A stretch of 64,000 nt of DNA from Sphingomonas sp. Root710 (lineage in GTDB: Bacteria; Pseudomonadota; Alphaproteobacteria; Sphingomonadales; Sphingomonadaceae): positions 248,001 through 312,000 of the forward strand of contig NZ_LMIB01000012.1 in the NCBI RefSeq assembly GCF_001429065.1, read 5' to 3'. This document shows positions 23,990 through 33,415 of the stretch, in pieces. The position numbers were made by a program, and so were the translations under genes. The first letter of the stretch is position 1. The number at the start of each line of letters is the position of its first letter. Below the pieces are notes generated by a model. It was not told the DNA's origin and did not search any database. It worked only from the letters and a program-made list of their open reading frames with translations.

Positions 23990-24669
23990 TTGCATGGCTC
24001 CAGCTACAGAGTTACGATCGCCGCACCGTGCGACGTTCGGACCTGAACTGATTGCCTGGATTGAAGCGGAGCTTCTCAAGGACTGCCGTTCGGGGCAGAT
24101 CGCATTCTATTTGCCGGCCCCGCGTCAGCAATGCAGCTCTTCTTTAGAGCGGCCTAGAAGTGTCCATATATGTCAGAGTGTTCGTCAAACAAACCTGATC
24201 GCCGATACTTCGCTATGGGGCAGAATTATTTTCCGTATTTGCTCACACCCTTCCCATTTCCTTCCCATTTCAACGTAACCGGGAAAAAGCGGCATAGAGG
24301 CCCGGATTTCGGGCATTCGGCAAAGCGCCTCGGACTAAAAACGGAGCGAAATCAGCAGATTTTGGCATTAAACGTGCCGAAATGGGTAAGAGACCAGATC
24401 GCTCCTAACTGCCTCACGAGCCATTTCTTCCACCGCCAAGAGCGGCTTTTGAGACTTCCCCGATATCGACGGAAAATACCTCACTTTCCGTGGGTCTGCG
24501 ACTCCATCTGCGGATCGGAGCCCCCGCGAACGCGCGGACGTAAAGACTGGCAAGTTTGCGCTCCTTCTCTGCGTCGTTCATGCCCCGCTTGCACCCGCGG
24601 CTACGTGCCGCTATCGCCATTCATAACTTGTACGTTCAACTAAACTGGAACGCGACCGGTATTGGAGCT
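23990..24669. other. Gene-poor, AT-richer junction
   Basis: I find no recognisable gene in these 680 bases. A direct repeat CTTCCCATTT occurs twice in a row near 24250-24270. A minus-strand frame from 24581 (MNDAEKERKLASLYVRAFAG) is short and unassigned. The region is visibly poorer in G+C than what follows. It probably contains the right boundary of the mobile island, but I see no tRNA or clear attachment-site repeat. Confidence 0.35.
24628..24639. promoter_or_regulatory. Operator copy, TTGTACGTTCAA
   Basis: TTGTACGTTCAA differs by one base from the palindrome TTGAACGTTCAA found at five other promoters to the right, and like them is followed by an A-rich stretch (CTAAA). It lies about 250 bases upstream of the secreted hydrolase gene. 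Most likely it is a site for the TetR regulator encoded at 34567-35235. Confidence 0.55.
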
Positions 24670-24870
24670 ATGCAAACCGAACGGCTGAAAACATCGCGCT
24701 ACGATATGCTGATCGCGGTCTTCTCGGCGGTCCCTCTTGCCGCACAGGCGCGGCCTACCAACTTGGTCGCTCTCGAGACATGCACCACGGTGCGCGCGAC
24801 GGTCGCGCCCACCCCTATGCGCGGGCGGCGCAACAGCAGAAATGCCGGGCTGGTGAAGACGGCTGCCTAG
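24670..24870 (+). CDS. Possible small leader protein
   Basis: A 66-codon frame (MQTERLKTSRYDMLIAVFSA ... AAQARPTNLVAL) ends three bases before the hydrolase region. It sits between the operator and the hydrolase. It has a GGAG very close to its ATG but no recognisable domain, and its basic, threonine-rich end looks non-globular. It may be a real leader peptide or simply untranslated leader. Confidence 0.25.
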   Translation: MQTERLKTSRYDMLIAVFSAVPLAAQARPTNLVALETCTTVRATVAPTPMRGRRNSRNAGLVKTAA

Positions 24871-24879
24871 GAGATGCGG

Positions 24880-25698
24880 ATGGGATGGATTTTCCCAATC
24901 GTGATGACGGCGGCCGCCGCGCTGGCAATGCCGGCGCGGGCGACCGATGTGAAGCTGCACGGCCGCGCGGTCCATTACAACGTGCAGGGGACGGGACCGA
25001 CGATCATCTTCGTTCATGGCTGGACCTGCGACGAGACCTCCTGGTCGGGACAGGTCCCCGCCTTTGCCGGCAGATATCGCGTGGTGACGCTCGATCTGCC
25101 CGGCCACGGCAATAGCGACCTTCCCGCGCGAAACCGCTTCACGATGAAGCTGTTCTCAGACGCGGTCGAAGCGGTCCGCGCCGCGGTGAGAGCCGACCGC
25201 ATCGTGCTGGTCGGGCACAGCATGGGCGCGGTGGTGATCCGCCAGTATGCGCTCGATCATCCCGGCCATGTCGCGGGGCTCGTCGCGGTCGACGGGCCGC
25301 TCGACATCCGGGCGATCAGCCTGCCGCCGGGCAGCCTGCCGCCGATGACGGTCGAGATGCGCGGCCAGCTGGTCGGCAACATGTTCGTGCCCGAAACGTC
25401 CGCGGCGCTGCGGGAACGGATCACCGCGATGATGCTGGGCACGTCCCAGACCACTGCTGCCGGCGCGAGCCCGCTGATGTTCGATCCCGCGCTTCGGTCC
25501 GACCGGACGATCCCGGCCCCGGCGCTGACCGTCTACGCGGGCAAGCCGCTGTTCCCGATCGATCCGCACACCAGGGAGATGCTGCCCGGCTGGCAGCAGA
25601 GCCAGGTCGAAGGCACCGGCCATTTCCTGATGATGGAGAAGCCCGAGGCCTTCAACCGCCTGCTGGCCGACTTCCTCGACCATCGGGCGCGCTACTGA
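24880..25698 (+). CDS. Secreted alpha/beta hydrolase
   Basis: I use the ATG at 24880, six bases after GGAG (272 residues); an ATG at 24874 is also possible. The N-terminus GWIFPIVMTAAAALAMPARA is a signal peptide, so the enzyme acts in the periplasm or outside. The oxyanion loop FVHGWTCD, the nucleophile elbow VGHSMGA (Ser114) and GTGHFLMMEKP (catalytic His) are all present. It likely hydrolyses an ester or similar linkage of the incoming compound before or after the TonB receptor. It is controlled from the upstream operator copy at 24628. The specific substrate is unknown. Confidence 0.85.
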   Translation: MGWIFPIVMTAAAALAMPARATDVKLHGRAVHYNVQGTGPTIIFVHGWTCDETSWSGQVPAFAGRYRVVTLDLPGHGNSDLPARNRFTMKLFSDAVEAVRAAVRADRIVLVGHSMGAVVIRQYALDHPGHVAGLVAVDGPLDIRAISLPPGSLPPMTVEMRGQLVGNMFVPETSAALRERITAMMLGTSQTTAAGASPLMFDPALRSDRTIPAPALTVYAGKPLFPIDPHTREMLPGWQQSQVEGTGHFLMMEKPEAFNRLLADFLDHRARY

Positions 25699-25716
25699 AC
25701 CGATAGCCGGTTTCAC

Positions 25717-25770
25717 AAGAAAATCCCCGCCGGCGGATCCGTGGATCGGCGTCGGCGGGGATCTTGTTTT
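25717..25770. terminator. Bidirectional terminator
   Basis: ATCCCCGCCG (25723-25732) pairs with CGGCGGGGAT (25753-25762). The stem is flanked by AAGAAA on the left and CTTGTTTT on the right, so it works in both directions. It separates the hydrolase stop from the convergent TonB receptor stop. Confidence 0.75.
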
Positions 25771-25780
25771 CCAACGCTGC

Positions 25781-28063
25781 TTAGAACTTGTAGCCCAGCG
25801 TCAGGCCATAGGTGCGCGGGTCCTCAAGATAGCCGTTCAGCGGGAAGCCGACGACGCTTGAACTGACCAGCGCGTTGCCGACCACGGTCTTGTTGGTCAG
25901 GTTCTTCACGAACAACGAACCCGTCCAATGGCCGTCATCGGCCGCCCAGTTGAGGAAGGCGTTGACCTTGGCGTTCGCCGCCTGGCTGACATATTTCAGG
26001 TTGAACGGCGTGAAATAGACCCGGTCGCGCCATGCCACTTCGCCGCGCAAGGTGAACTCGCCGAGCCGCGAGGGCACATGATATTGCGCGCCGAAATAGG
26101 CGGTGAAATCGGGCGCCTGCGACAGGCTGTTGCCCTTCAGGTTGAGTTCGCCCGCGCCGCAGCCCGGATCGCCGCCCAGCGCGGGCCGTGCAGGATCGGC
26201 GCTGCAATAGCGCGTGAAGCGGGCATGCAGCCAGGAGGCGTTGGCGTCGATATCGAACGCGGGGCTGATCTGCGCCTTCAGTTCGGCTTCGAGGCCGTAG
26301 ATCCGGGCGGTACCGGCATTTTCCAGGACCAGCGTCGCCGAGCCGGTGCCGGTAACCTTGCCGATCTGGAGATCCTTATAATCATAATAGAAGCCCGCGA
26401 GGTTGAGCCGCAGGCGCCGATCGAACAGCGAGCTCTTCACACCGGCTTCGTACGCGTCGACCTTTTCGGGATCGACCGGCGGCGTCAGCGAACCGAGGCT
26501 GTAGGTGCCCGCCTTGAAGCCTTTCGACCAGGACGCATAGAGCAGCACGTCCGGCGTCGCCTGATAGTCGAGCGCGATGCGGGGCGTGAACGACTTGAAG
26601 CGCTTGCTGCGGTCCAGCACGAACTGCGGCACCGACAGCTGCCCGTTATAGGGTGTGAAGATGTCGAATGCGAACTCGTCATGGTCGGTCTTCTTTTCCG
26701 AACTATACCGCGCGCCGAGGGTCAGCCGGAGATTATCGACGATCGCATAGCTCGCCTGGCCGAACAGCGCTAAGGCGTCGGTCTTGATGAAGCCCGCACC
26801 GAGATAACCCGAGGAGATCTGGTCGGGGCCGAAGAAGATCGTCCGCGCCGGATTGAACGGGTCGGCCTGGGTGCCGTTGGTCTTCTCGTGGAAATAGAAG
26901 CCGCCGATCAGCCAGTTCAGGCGGTCGGCCTTGCCGGACAGCTGCAGCTCCTCGCTGAACTGCCTGGCGTGTTCGAACTGGATCTGCTTCGTCAGATAGA
27001 GTTCGGTGCCGTCGAGATCGGTGAAGGTCTCGTTGTCGGTCTTGCGATAGGCGGTGAGCGAGCTGAGCTGGATGTCGTCGGTCAGATCATAGCTGATCTT
27101 CCCCGACACGCCCCAGAACTGCGCATAGTTGGTCGGGTCGGTCGTGTTGCTGATATCGCGCAACCTGGGCGCGAAGGTGCCGCCCTGCGCGACGCCGAAG
27201 GGGACGATCGGGTTGCCCGCCAGATCGAAGCCGCCGGCGCCCGTGACATGATAACCGCCGGCATGATCGCGCTCATGGAAATAGTCCGCTACGATATTGA
27301 TCGTCACGCGATCGCCGGGCGTGAACAGCAAGGAGCCCCGGACCGCGCGGCTGTTGAGATCGTCGATGCCGTTGCCGGTCACGATGTTCCTGCCATAGCC
27401 GTCATGGTTCTGGGTCTGGAACGCCAGACGCGCCGCCAGGACACCCGGAACGATCGCGCCGCTCACCGCACCCTCGGCGGTCAGGCGGGAATAGTTGCCG
27501 CCCGTCAGGTTGAAATAGCCGGTCAGCTCCTCGGTCGGCGTCCGCGTCGTGATGTTGACCGCGCCGCCGGTCGCGTTGCGGCCATAGAGCGTGCCCTGCG
27601 GTCCGCGCAGCACCTCGACCTGCTGGACGTCGTAGAAGCTGGCCAGTGCGGTGATCGTGCGCGACAGGAAGACGCCGTTCATATGGAAGGCGATGCTGCC
27701 CTCGGCCCCCGAAGAGATATTCTCCAGGCCGATGCCGCGTAGCGCGATCTTTGCCATGCCCAGTTGCGCACCGAGGTTGAGGTTCGGCACGCTGGAAACT
27801 ATGCCCTGCAGGTCGCGAATACCGCTGCGGTCGAGATCGGCCGCGGTCACGGCAGTGATGGCCAGCGGCACCTTCTGCAGCGATTCCGAGCGCTTCTGCG
27901 CGGTGACGACGATATCGCCCACCCCGGCGGCACCGGCATCGTCCGCGCCCTGTGCGGCGGTTGCCTGCGCCTGATCGGCGGCCTGCGCGCCGGTGATGGC
28001 GATCATCGATGCCGACAGCGCGGTCAGCACCATCATCGAGCGGCGAATGTTCATGATCATCAT
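25781..28063 (-). CDS. TonB-dependent receptor
   Basis: The start is one of three close ATGs (28063, 28060, 28054) behind GAAGGGGAG; about 760 residues. A signal peptide (MMVLTALSASMIAITGAQAA) is followed by a plug starting GDIVVTAQKRSESLQKVPLA. VLRGPQGTLYGRNATGGAVN is the canonical plug motif, and the barrel ends in GLTLGYKF. The protein would take up the locus substrate across the outer membrane. Its upstream region has a copy of the shared operator at 28208, and it diverges from the TetR gene at 28546, whose own operator is at 28395. The paired hydrolase gene is convergent across a terminator. Confidence 0.93.
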   Translation of the reverse strand: MMIMNIRRSMMVLTALSASMIAITGAQAADQAQATAAQGADDAGAAGVGDIVVTAQKRSESLQKVPLAITAVTAADLDRSGIRDLQGIVSSVPNLNLGAQLGMAKIALRGIGLENISSGAEGSIAFHMNGVFLSRTITALASFYDVQQVEVLRGPQGTLYGRNATGGAVNITTRTPTEELTGYFNLTGGNYSRLTAEGAVSGAIVPGVLAARLAFQTQNHDGYGRNIVTGNGIDDLNSRAVRGSLLFTPGDRVTINIVADYFHERDHAGGYHVTGAGGFDLAGNPIVPFGVAQGGTFAPRLRDISNTTDPTNYAQFWGVSGKISYDLTDDIQLSSLTAYRKTDNETFTDLDGTELYLTKQIQFEHARQFSEELQLSGKADRLNWLIGGFYFHEKTNGTQADPFNPARTIFFGPDQISSGYLGAGFIKTDALALFGQASYAIVDNLRLTLGARYSSEKKTDHDEFAFDIFTPYNGQLSVPQFVLDRSKRFKSFTPRIALDYQATPDVLLYASWSKGFKAGTYSLGSLTPPVDPEKVDAYEAGVKSSLFDRRLRLNLAGFYYDYKDLQIGKVTGTGSATLVLENAGTARIYGLEAELKAQISPAFDIDANASWLHARFTRYCSADPARPALGGDPGCGAGELNLKGNSLSQAPDFTAYFGAQYHVPSRLGEFTLRGEVAWRDRVYFTPFNLKYVSQAANAKVNAFLNWAADDGHWTGSLFVKNLTNKTVVGNALVSSSVVGFPLNGYLEDPRTYGLTLGYKF

Positions 28064-28207
28064 GCTCCCCTTCCCGTGTCCCGAGCGCAGCTTGGACGGC
28101 TCCGCTGTCATTATTCTTTTTGTCGCATCAGGCCTGGCGCGTGATGCGGCCCCGTAAGCGAGTCGATCCGATGACCGGATCTGTGATGCACCCTATATTC
28201 AATTTAG

Positions 28208-28219
28208 TTGAACGGTCAA
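28208..28219. promoter_or_regulatory. Operator copy, TTGAACGGTCAA
   Basis: This site differs from TTGAACGTTCAA at one position and is followed by TCAAATA, as at 37980. It lies 145 bases upstream of the TonB receptor ATG. It belongs to the six-copy set described under findings. Confidence 0.6.
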
Positions 28220-28394
28220 TCAAATATTGAGTGTCTTATTCCGTTGGCGGCCGACAACCGCTATGTGCTGATTTAAACTGGATTTTTTGAAGATTGGCGT
28301 TTGCTGTCGAACGGGTATCCACCTTGCGGCAGGTCGCTTTCGTCGTCCCCGCTGCGCGGTCGCCTCTCCTTCTCCCTTTCAATCTTTGTATATT

Positions 28395-28413
28395 CATACG
28401 ATCGTTCGTAATA
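28395..28413. promoter_or_regulatory. Second operator type, copy 1
   Basis: CATACGATCGTTCGTAATA contains TACGA and TCGTA as inverted arms. The identical 19 bases recur at 52749-52767, 24 kb away, in the divergent O-demethylase/C1 promoter. Here the site is 133 bases upstream of the TetR ATG, consistent with autoregulation. Confidence 0.65.
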
Positions 28414-28545
28414 TATATCAAGCGGCGATCGGCGTTAAAGGCTCGCGATAGCGAAGGTTGGTGCACGTTGACATGGCGGGCTTGGCAATGGCTACAGTTC
28501 CGCCACGGCGAAACGGTGAACCGGTGTGGCGGGGGTAGAGAGGCA

Positions 28546-29211
28546 ATGGCGACCAAACCGCGCAAACGCATTGCCAATGCGGATCATGATACGCGGCAGC
28601 AGCTTATCCGGACGGCGATCCGCGAATTCGCCATCCACGGCTTCGACGCGCCGTCGATCCGCGACCTGACCGTCGCGGCGGGGGTCAATCAGGCCGCGAT
28701 CAACTATCATTTCGGGTCGAAAGACGGCCTGATCAAGACGATCTTCGAAGAACTCGCCACCCCGGTGATCAATGAACGGTTCGAGGGTCTCGATCGACTT
28801 GAGCGGCAGGCCGCAGGCAAGCCTTTGCCGATCGAGGCAATCATTCGCGTTCTGGTGGAGCCGGTCGTCCGGCGCGCCAAGGAAGGCGTTGACGGCCAGC
28901 GCGATCTCGCCAAGCTCCTGCTGATCGCGTCGTCACTCGGCTCGAAACCGATCGAGCTCCAGGTCGAGACGATGCACGACGAACTCGCACTGCGCTTCGT
29001 CGACGCGATCGCGAAGGCGGTTCCGCATCTGTCGCGGGTCGAGGTGATGTGGCGATACAAGTTCAGCCTCGGCGCGCTGCTCTATACCCTGTCCGACCAT
29101 ATGCAGAACCACCGGCTGCGGCGGCTGTCCGGCGGCGAATGCGACACCGATAATCCCGACGAGATCATCGATAATCTCGTCCCCTATATCGTCGCGGGCT
29201 TCACCGCCTGA
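28546..29211 (+). CDS. TetR-family regulator (second operator type)
   Basis: From the ATG at 28546, behind GGGGGTAGAGAGG, the protein is 221 residues. The helix-turn-helix reads FAIHGFDAPSIRDLTVAAGV with INYHFGSKDGLI, a textbook TetR recognition helix (Y-H-F-G-S-K). The C-terminal domain resembles the CecR/YbiH-like group. The open frame extends upstream, but that part covers the operator at 28395 and lacks coding character. An identical operator lies at 52749, so this repressor probably controls both itself and the distant divergent operons. It probably responds to an aromatic or acyl-CoA intermediate; the ligand is unknown. Confidence 0.85.
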   Translation: MATKPRKRIANADHDTRQQLIRTAIREFAIHGFDAPSIRDLTVAAGVNQAAINYHFGSKDGLIKTIFEELATPVINERFEGLDRLERQAAGKPLPIEAIIRVLVEPVVRRAKEGVDGQRDLAKLLLIASSLGSKPIELQVETMHDELALRFVDAIAKAVPHLSRVEVMWRYKFSLGALLYTLSDHMQNHRLRRLSGGECDTDNPDEIIDNLVPYIVAGFTA

Positions 29212-29660
29212 GAGATCAGCCGGCGCAGCAGCGATGCAGCGCCAGCAGATCGGGCATCGTCGCCGGTCAGCCGCAGCGCCGCGACCGGACGCGCCTTGAT
29301 CGACAGGTCGATGCCCTTGGCGATGGTCGCACCCGCATTGCTGACCAGGTTGATCGCGCCCGGCAGCGTCTGGAGGATCTGCCGGTTGCGGATCTTGGTC
29401 AGGAACAGGTCGACGTTGAAGGTGACCATGCGATCGAACAGCGAGGACTTCAGGCCGATCTCGTAGGAATCGACATGTTCGGGATCGAAGCGCGTGTTGC
29501 CGACCGCCAGGCTGGCGACCGGTGCGGGCGGGAAATCGCCGATCGCATTCCGTCGGCGGTGAACAGGAAGCGGACGTCATCGCCGCGCCATTCGATCTGG
29601 CCGCGGCCGCTGAGGCTCGGCAGCTTGCCGGGGTCCTCGCCGCCGCTCAGGTCAAGAAAT
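29212..29660 (-). pseudogene. Decayed TonB-dependent receptor remnant
   Basis: Two receptor-like pieces lie side by side on the minus strand. The first (from 29660) reads GRGQIEWRGDDVRFLFTADG, an early barrel strand pattern. In another frame the second reads GNTRFDPEHVDSYEIGLKSS, LFDRMVTFNVDLFLTKIRNR and AINLVSNAGATIAKGIDLSI, typical of the last third of a receptor barrel. Several hundred residues between them are missing, and the true C-terminus is lost where the TetR gene begins. It is the relic of an extra receptor, removed by deletion. Confidence 0.75.
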
Positions 29661-29681
29661 TGAAAAAGAATGATATTTTAT

Positions 29682-30599
29682 CTAAAGTTGCTTCGGCAGC
29701 CGGGTGAAGAAGTCTCCGGCCTCAGCCAGCAGACTGCGCAGGAAGCGTTGGGTCAACCGCACTTGGGCGGTCTCCGCCATGTCGCTATCGGCAACCATCC
29801 AATAGGAGCGCTTGAGCGACACCTCACCCGGAAGCACCGCGATCAGATCGGGCGCGGTGCAGGCGACATAGGCGGGGAGGACGCACAGGCCATAGCCGGC
29901 TACGGTCGCGCTCAACTGCGCATGGAGGCTGCTGTTCTGCAGCCGCGCGCGCAGATGCGGGCGGATCTCGGGCAGATAGTTGAGCGCGCGGGTGAAGATC
30001 AGGTCGTCGACATAGCCGATGAAAGGATGATCGCCGAGATCGTCGCGCGAAAGGATCGGCGGCGCGGCGGCGAGATAGTCGCGCGATGCGTAGACGAAGA
30101 GGCGATAGTCGGTGAGATGCTCATGGACGAAATTGCCCCCCGCCGGCAGCGTCATCGTCACCGCGACATCGGCCTCGCGCCGCGACAGCGCGACGATCTG
30201 CTGGATGGTGATCATCTCCACCGCGAGGCGCGGGTGCGCCGCCGCCAGCGCGCCTATCCGCGATGCCAGGAAGAAATTGCCGAAGCCTTCGGGGGTGCTG
30301 ATCCGGATCGCGCCGGTCAGTCCTTCCTGCTGCCCGGCCACCGTCTCCTCGATCTTGACCGCCTCGGCCTCCATTGCGCTGGCCATGCCGAGCAGCGCCT
30401 CGCCATGCTGGGTGAGGTTATAGCCGCGCGGATTGCGCTCGAAGAGCTGGAGGCCCAACGCGGCTTCCAACGCACTGATCCGGCGGCCGACGGTCGCATG
30501 ATCGGTGCCGGTGCGCCGCCCGGCGAGCGAGATCGTTCGCGATCGCGCGACAGCGAGGAAGAAGCGGAGGTCGTTCCAATTGAAGGGCGGCGCGCTCAT
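29682..30599 (-). CDS. LysR-family transcriptional regulator
   Basis: The 305-residue protein has the winged helix-turn-helix at residues 8-66 (WNDLRFFLAVARSRTISLAG, then ISALEAALGLQLFERNPRGY) and a LysR substrate-binding domain with ISTPEGFGNFFLA. The DLRFF start and GxxxDHATVGRR segment match the group that controls short-chain dehydrogenase and semialdehyde operons. It is divergent from the Fe-alcohol dehydrogenase operon with about 107 bases between, so it probably controls that operon and itself. The inducer is not evident. Confidence 0.88.
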   Translation of the reverse strand: MSAPPFNWNDLRFFLAVARSRTISLAGRRTGTDHATVGRRISALEAALGLQLFERNPRGYNLTQHGEALLGMASAMEAEAVKIEETVAGQQEGLTGAIRISTPEGFGNFFLASRIGALAAAHPRLAVEMITIQQIVALSRREADVAVTMTLPAGGNFVHEHLTDYRLFVYASRDYLAAAPPILSRDDLGDHPFIGYVDDLIFTRALNYLPEIRPHLRARLQNSSLHAQLSATVAGYGLCVLPAYVACTAPDLIAVLPGEVSLKRSYWMVADSDMAETAQVRLTQRFLRSLLAEAGDFFTRLPKQL

Positions 30600-30706
30600 A
30601 TGTGCAAAATCCCACAGAAATTGCGCGAAATCTCTCGTGGTCGTGCGGATATGTCAATGATAGCAGCGCACCATAAGGATCAGGCCGCCTGGCCAGACAG
30701 GAGACG

Positions 30707-31867
30707 ATGATGTCCGCGATCTTTCTGCCCCGCGCGATGCGGATCGGCGCGGGAGCGCTGACCGAGCTTCCCGCCGCCCTCGCCCAGCTCGGCCTGCGCG
30801 CGCCAGCGATCCTGACCGACGCCTTCCTCGCCGGCAGCGGCGCGCTCGACCGCGTGCTCGGCATCCTCGCCGAAGCGGGGATGGAAGCGCGGGCCTATAG
30901 CGCGGTCATTCCCGATCCCACCGTCGCATCGGTCGACGCCGCCGTCGCCTTCGTCCAGGGCGGCGACCATGACTGCATCATCGGTTTCGGCGGGGGTAGC
31001 CCGATCGATACCGCCAAGGCGGTGGCGATCCTCGCCGCGCGCGGCGGCACGATGCGCGAGCGCAAGGCGCCGCATCAGGAGAATGTCCCGGGGCTGCCGA
31101 TCATCGCGATTCCCACCACCGCCGGCACCGGATCGGAAGCGACCCGCTTCACGATCATCACCGACGAGGCCAATGACGAGAAGATGCTGTGCGCGGGCCT
31201 CGCCTATCTGCCGGTGCTCGCGATCGTCGATTATGAGCTGACCCTCACCAAGCCGCTGCGCCTCACCGCCGACACCGGCATCGACGCGCTCACCCATGCG
31301 ATCGAGGCCTATGTCTCGAAGCTCGCCAATCCCTTCTCGGACGGGATGGCGATCGCCGCGATGCGCTCGATCTGGCCGAATCTGCGCCGCGTCTGCGAAC
31401 AGCCCGGCGACCGCGCCGCGCGCGAGGCGATGATGGTCGGCTCGCTTCAGGCGGGCATCGCCTTCTCCAACGCCTCGGTGGCGCTGGTCCATGGCATGAG
31501 CCGTCCGATCGGCGCGCATTTCCATGTCGCCCATGGCCTGTCGAACGCGATGCTGCTCCCCGCCGTCACCGCCTGGTCGGCCCCGGCGGCGCTGGGCCGC
31601 TATGCCGATTGCGCGCGGGCGATGGGGGTGTCCGACTCGGGCGAAGGCGATCAGGCGGCGGTCGCCCGGCTGGTCGAGGCGCTGCGCGACGCCAATCGCG
31701 ACCTCTCGGTCCCGACCCCGAAAAGCTACGGTATCGACGAAGCGCGCTGGACCGAATTGCTGCCGTTGATGGCCGAACAGGCGCTCGCTTCGGGCTCGCC
31801 CGGCAATAATCCGCGCATCCCCGACGCCGAGACCATCCAGGCGCTTTATCGTCAGGCCTGGGCCTGA
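30707..31867 (+). CDS. Iron-containing alcohol dehydrogenase
   Basis: The 386-residue protein is a full-length group III alcohol dehydrogenase. [13 protein letters not shown] binds NAD(P), and iron ligands are Asp193 and His197 ([12 protein letters not shown]), His262 (VHGMSRP) and His276 (AHGLSN). It opens an operon with methylmalonate-semialdehyde dehydrogenase and a 3-hydroxyisobutyryl-CoA hydrolase-like gene, so oxidation of 3-hydroxyisobutyrate or a similar hydroxyacid is likely. Classical 3-hydroxyisobutyrate dehydrogenase is a different family, so this would be a functional substitute; that is an inference from context. GGAG precedes the two possible ATGs at 30707 and 30710. Confidence 0.88.
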   Translation: MMSAIFLPRAMRIGAGALTELPAALAQLGLRAPAILTDAFLAGSGALDRVLGILAEAGMEARAYSAVIPDPTVASVDAAVAFVQGGDHDCIIGFGGGSPIDTAKAVAILAARGGTMRERKAPHQENVPGLPIIAIPTTAGTGSEATRFTIITDEANDEKMLCAGLAYLPVLAIVDYELTLTKPLRLTADTGIDALTHAIEAYVSKLANPFSDGMAIAAMRSIWPNLRRVCEQPGDRAAREAMMVGSLQAGIAFSNASVALVHGMSRPIGAHFHVAHGLSNAMLLPAVTAWSAPAALGRYADCARAMGVSDSGEGDQAAVARLVEALRDANRDLSVPTPKSYGIDEARWTELLPLMAEQALASGSPGNNPRIPDAETIQALYRQAWA

Positions 31868-31902
31868 GCAGCCAACTCTTTCAGACCCCACAGGAGTCCA
31901 CC

Positions 31903-33405
31903 GTGCCCGAAGCCGCTCTCGTCGATCATGTCATCCAGGGTCGTGCGCCCGCCGCGCCCGCCAGTCTGGCCGACATCTTCAATCCTGCAACCGGGGAAGT
32001 GACCGGGCGTCTGGCGCTGGGCGGATCGGCGGAGGTCGATGCGGCGGTGACAGCTGCGCTGAAGGCGTTCCCGGACTGGGCAGCCACCCCGCCACATGTC
32101 CGCGCGCGCGTCCTGTTCCGCTTCCGTGACCTGATCGAGCGCGATCTCGACCGGCTCGCCGCGCTGATCACCGCCGAACATGGCAAGGTGCTGTCCGACG
32201 CCAAAGGCGAACTGATCCGCGGTCTCGAGGTCGTCGAATTCGCCTGCGGCATCCCGCAGGTGCTGAAGGGCGAGTTCTCCGAACAGGTCGGCAACAGCAT
32301 CGACGCGGTCTCCTTCCGCCAGCCGCTCGGCGTAGTCGCGGGGATCACCCCGTTCAACTTCCCGGCGATGGTGCCGATGTGGATGTTCCCGGTGGCGCTC
32401 GCCTGCGGCAACGCCTTCATCCTGAAGCCATCGGAGCGCGACCCGAGCCTCGCCAATGAGCTCGCCAGGCTGCTCGCCAAGGCCGGATTGCCCGAGGGCG
32501 TGTTCCAGGTCGTCCATGGCGGCAAGCCGGTGGTCGACGCGATCCTCGACCATCCGGGGATCGAGGCGGTGTCCTTCGTCGGCTCCACCCCGATCGCCGA
32601 ATATGTCCACAACCGCGGCACCGCGGCGGGCAAGCGCGTCCAGGCGCTGGGCGGGGCGAAGAACCACATGATCGTCATGCCCGACGCCGATCTCGACAAG
32701 GCGGTCGATGCGCTGATGGGTGCGGCCTATGGCTCGGCGGGCGAGCGCTGCATGGCGATCTCGGTCGCAGTGCCGGTGGGACAGGACACCGCCGACGCGC
32801 TGATCGAGCGCTTGGCACCCAAGGTCCGCACCCTCAAGATCGGGCCGGGCACCGACGCCGAGGCCGAGATGGGCCCGCTCGTCACCCGCGACCATGCCGA
32901 CAAGGTGCTCGGCTATATCGATACCGGCATCGCCGAAGGGGCCGAGCTGGTCGTCGACGGGCGCGGGCTCAACATCCAGGGCTATGAGAAGGGCTTCTTC
33001 GTCGGCGGCACGCTGTTCGATCGGGTCACCCCCGACATGCGCATCTACCGCGAGGAGATCTTCGGACCGGTCCTCTCGGTCGTCCGGACTGAAAGCTTCG
33101 ACGAGGCGCTGGGCCTGATCAACGCCCATGAGTTCGGCAACGGCACCGCTTTGTTCACCCGCGACGGCGACACCGCGCAGGCTTTCCTCGGCCAGGTTCA
33201 GGCGGGCATGGTCGGCGTCAACGTGCCGATCCCGGTGCCGATGGCCTTCCATTCCTTCGGCGGCTGGAAGCGCTCGCTGTTCGGCGATCATCATATGCAT
33301 GGGCCCGAGGGCGTCCGCTTCTACACACGGCTGAAGACCGCGACGCTGCGCTGGCCCAAGGGCATCCGCGCCGGGGCCGAGTTCGTCATGCCGACGCTGA
33401 AGTGA
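31903..33405 (+). CDS. mmsA: Methylmalonate-semialdehyde dehydrogenase (CoA-acylating)
   Basis: The 500-residue protein, from a GTG, has the aldehyde dehydrogenase fold with the distinctive MMSDH features: [36 protein letters not shown] and [10 protein letters not shown] with catalytic Cys283. The general-base glutamate of ordinary ALDHs is replaced, as expected for the CoA-dependent type. It converts methylmalonate semialdehyde to propionyl-CoA and CO2 (or malonate semialdehyde to acetyl-CoA) using NAD. The usual role is valine, inositol or beta-alanine breakdown. Here, flanked by Fe-ADH and a hydroxyisobutyryl-CoA hydrolase-like gene inside an aromatic cluster, it suggests an isobutyrate-type side chain. 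The gap to the next gene is ten bases. Confidence 0.93.
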   Translation: MPEAALVDHVIQGRAPAAPASLADIFNPATGEVTGRLALGGSAEVDAAVTAALKAFPDWAATPPHVRARVLFRFRDLIERDLDRLAALITAEHGKVLSDAKGELIRGLEVVEFACGIPQVLKGEFSEQVGNSIDAVSFRQPLGVVAGITPFNFPAMVPMWMFPVALACGNAFILKPSERDPSLANELARLLAKAGLPEGVFQVVHGGKPVVDAILDHPGIEAVSFVGSTPIAEYVHNRGTAAGKRVQALGGAKNHMIVMPDADLDKAVDALMGAAYGSAGERCMAISVAVPVGQDTADALIERLAPKVRTLKIGPGTDAEAEMGPLVTRDHADKVLGYIDTGIAEGAELVVDGRGLNIQGYEKGFFVGGTLFDRVTPDMRIYREEIFGPVLSVVRTESFDEALGLINAHEFGNGTALFTRDGDTAQAFLGQVQAGMVGVNVPIPVPMAFHSFGGWKRSLFGDHHMHGPEGVRFYTRLKTATLRWPKGIRAGAEFVMPTLK

Positions 33406-33415
33406 GGCGCTGACG

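Larger units (their letters stand above)
28064..28545. promoter_or_regulatory. Divergent promoter region with two operator types
   Basis: This 482-base region lies between the TonB receptor gene and the TetR gene at 28546. It holds TTGAACGGTCAA at 28208-28219 and the different site CATACGATCGTTCGTAATA at 28395-28413. The receptor promoter therefore may answer to both regulators. I see no gene in it. Confidence 0.55.

Noticed and set aside
24250-24270. Tandem CTTCCCATTT repeat considered as a CRISPR array or attachment site
   Set aside because: Only two adjacent copies without spacers, and no matching copy was seen at the left island edge.
28208-28413. The two operator types treated as one motif
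   Set aside because: They share CGTTC-like bases but differ in length and arms; TTGAACGTTCAA and CATACGATCGTTCGTAATA have different symmetry, so I keep them separate.
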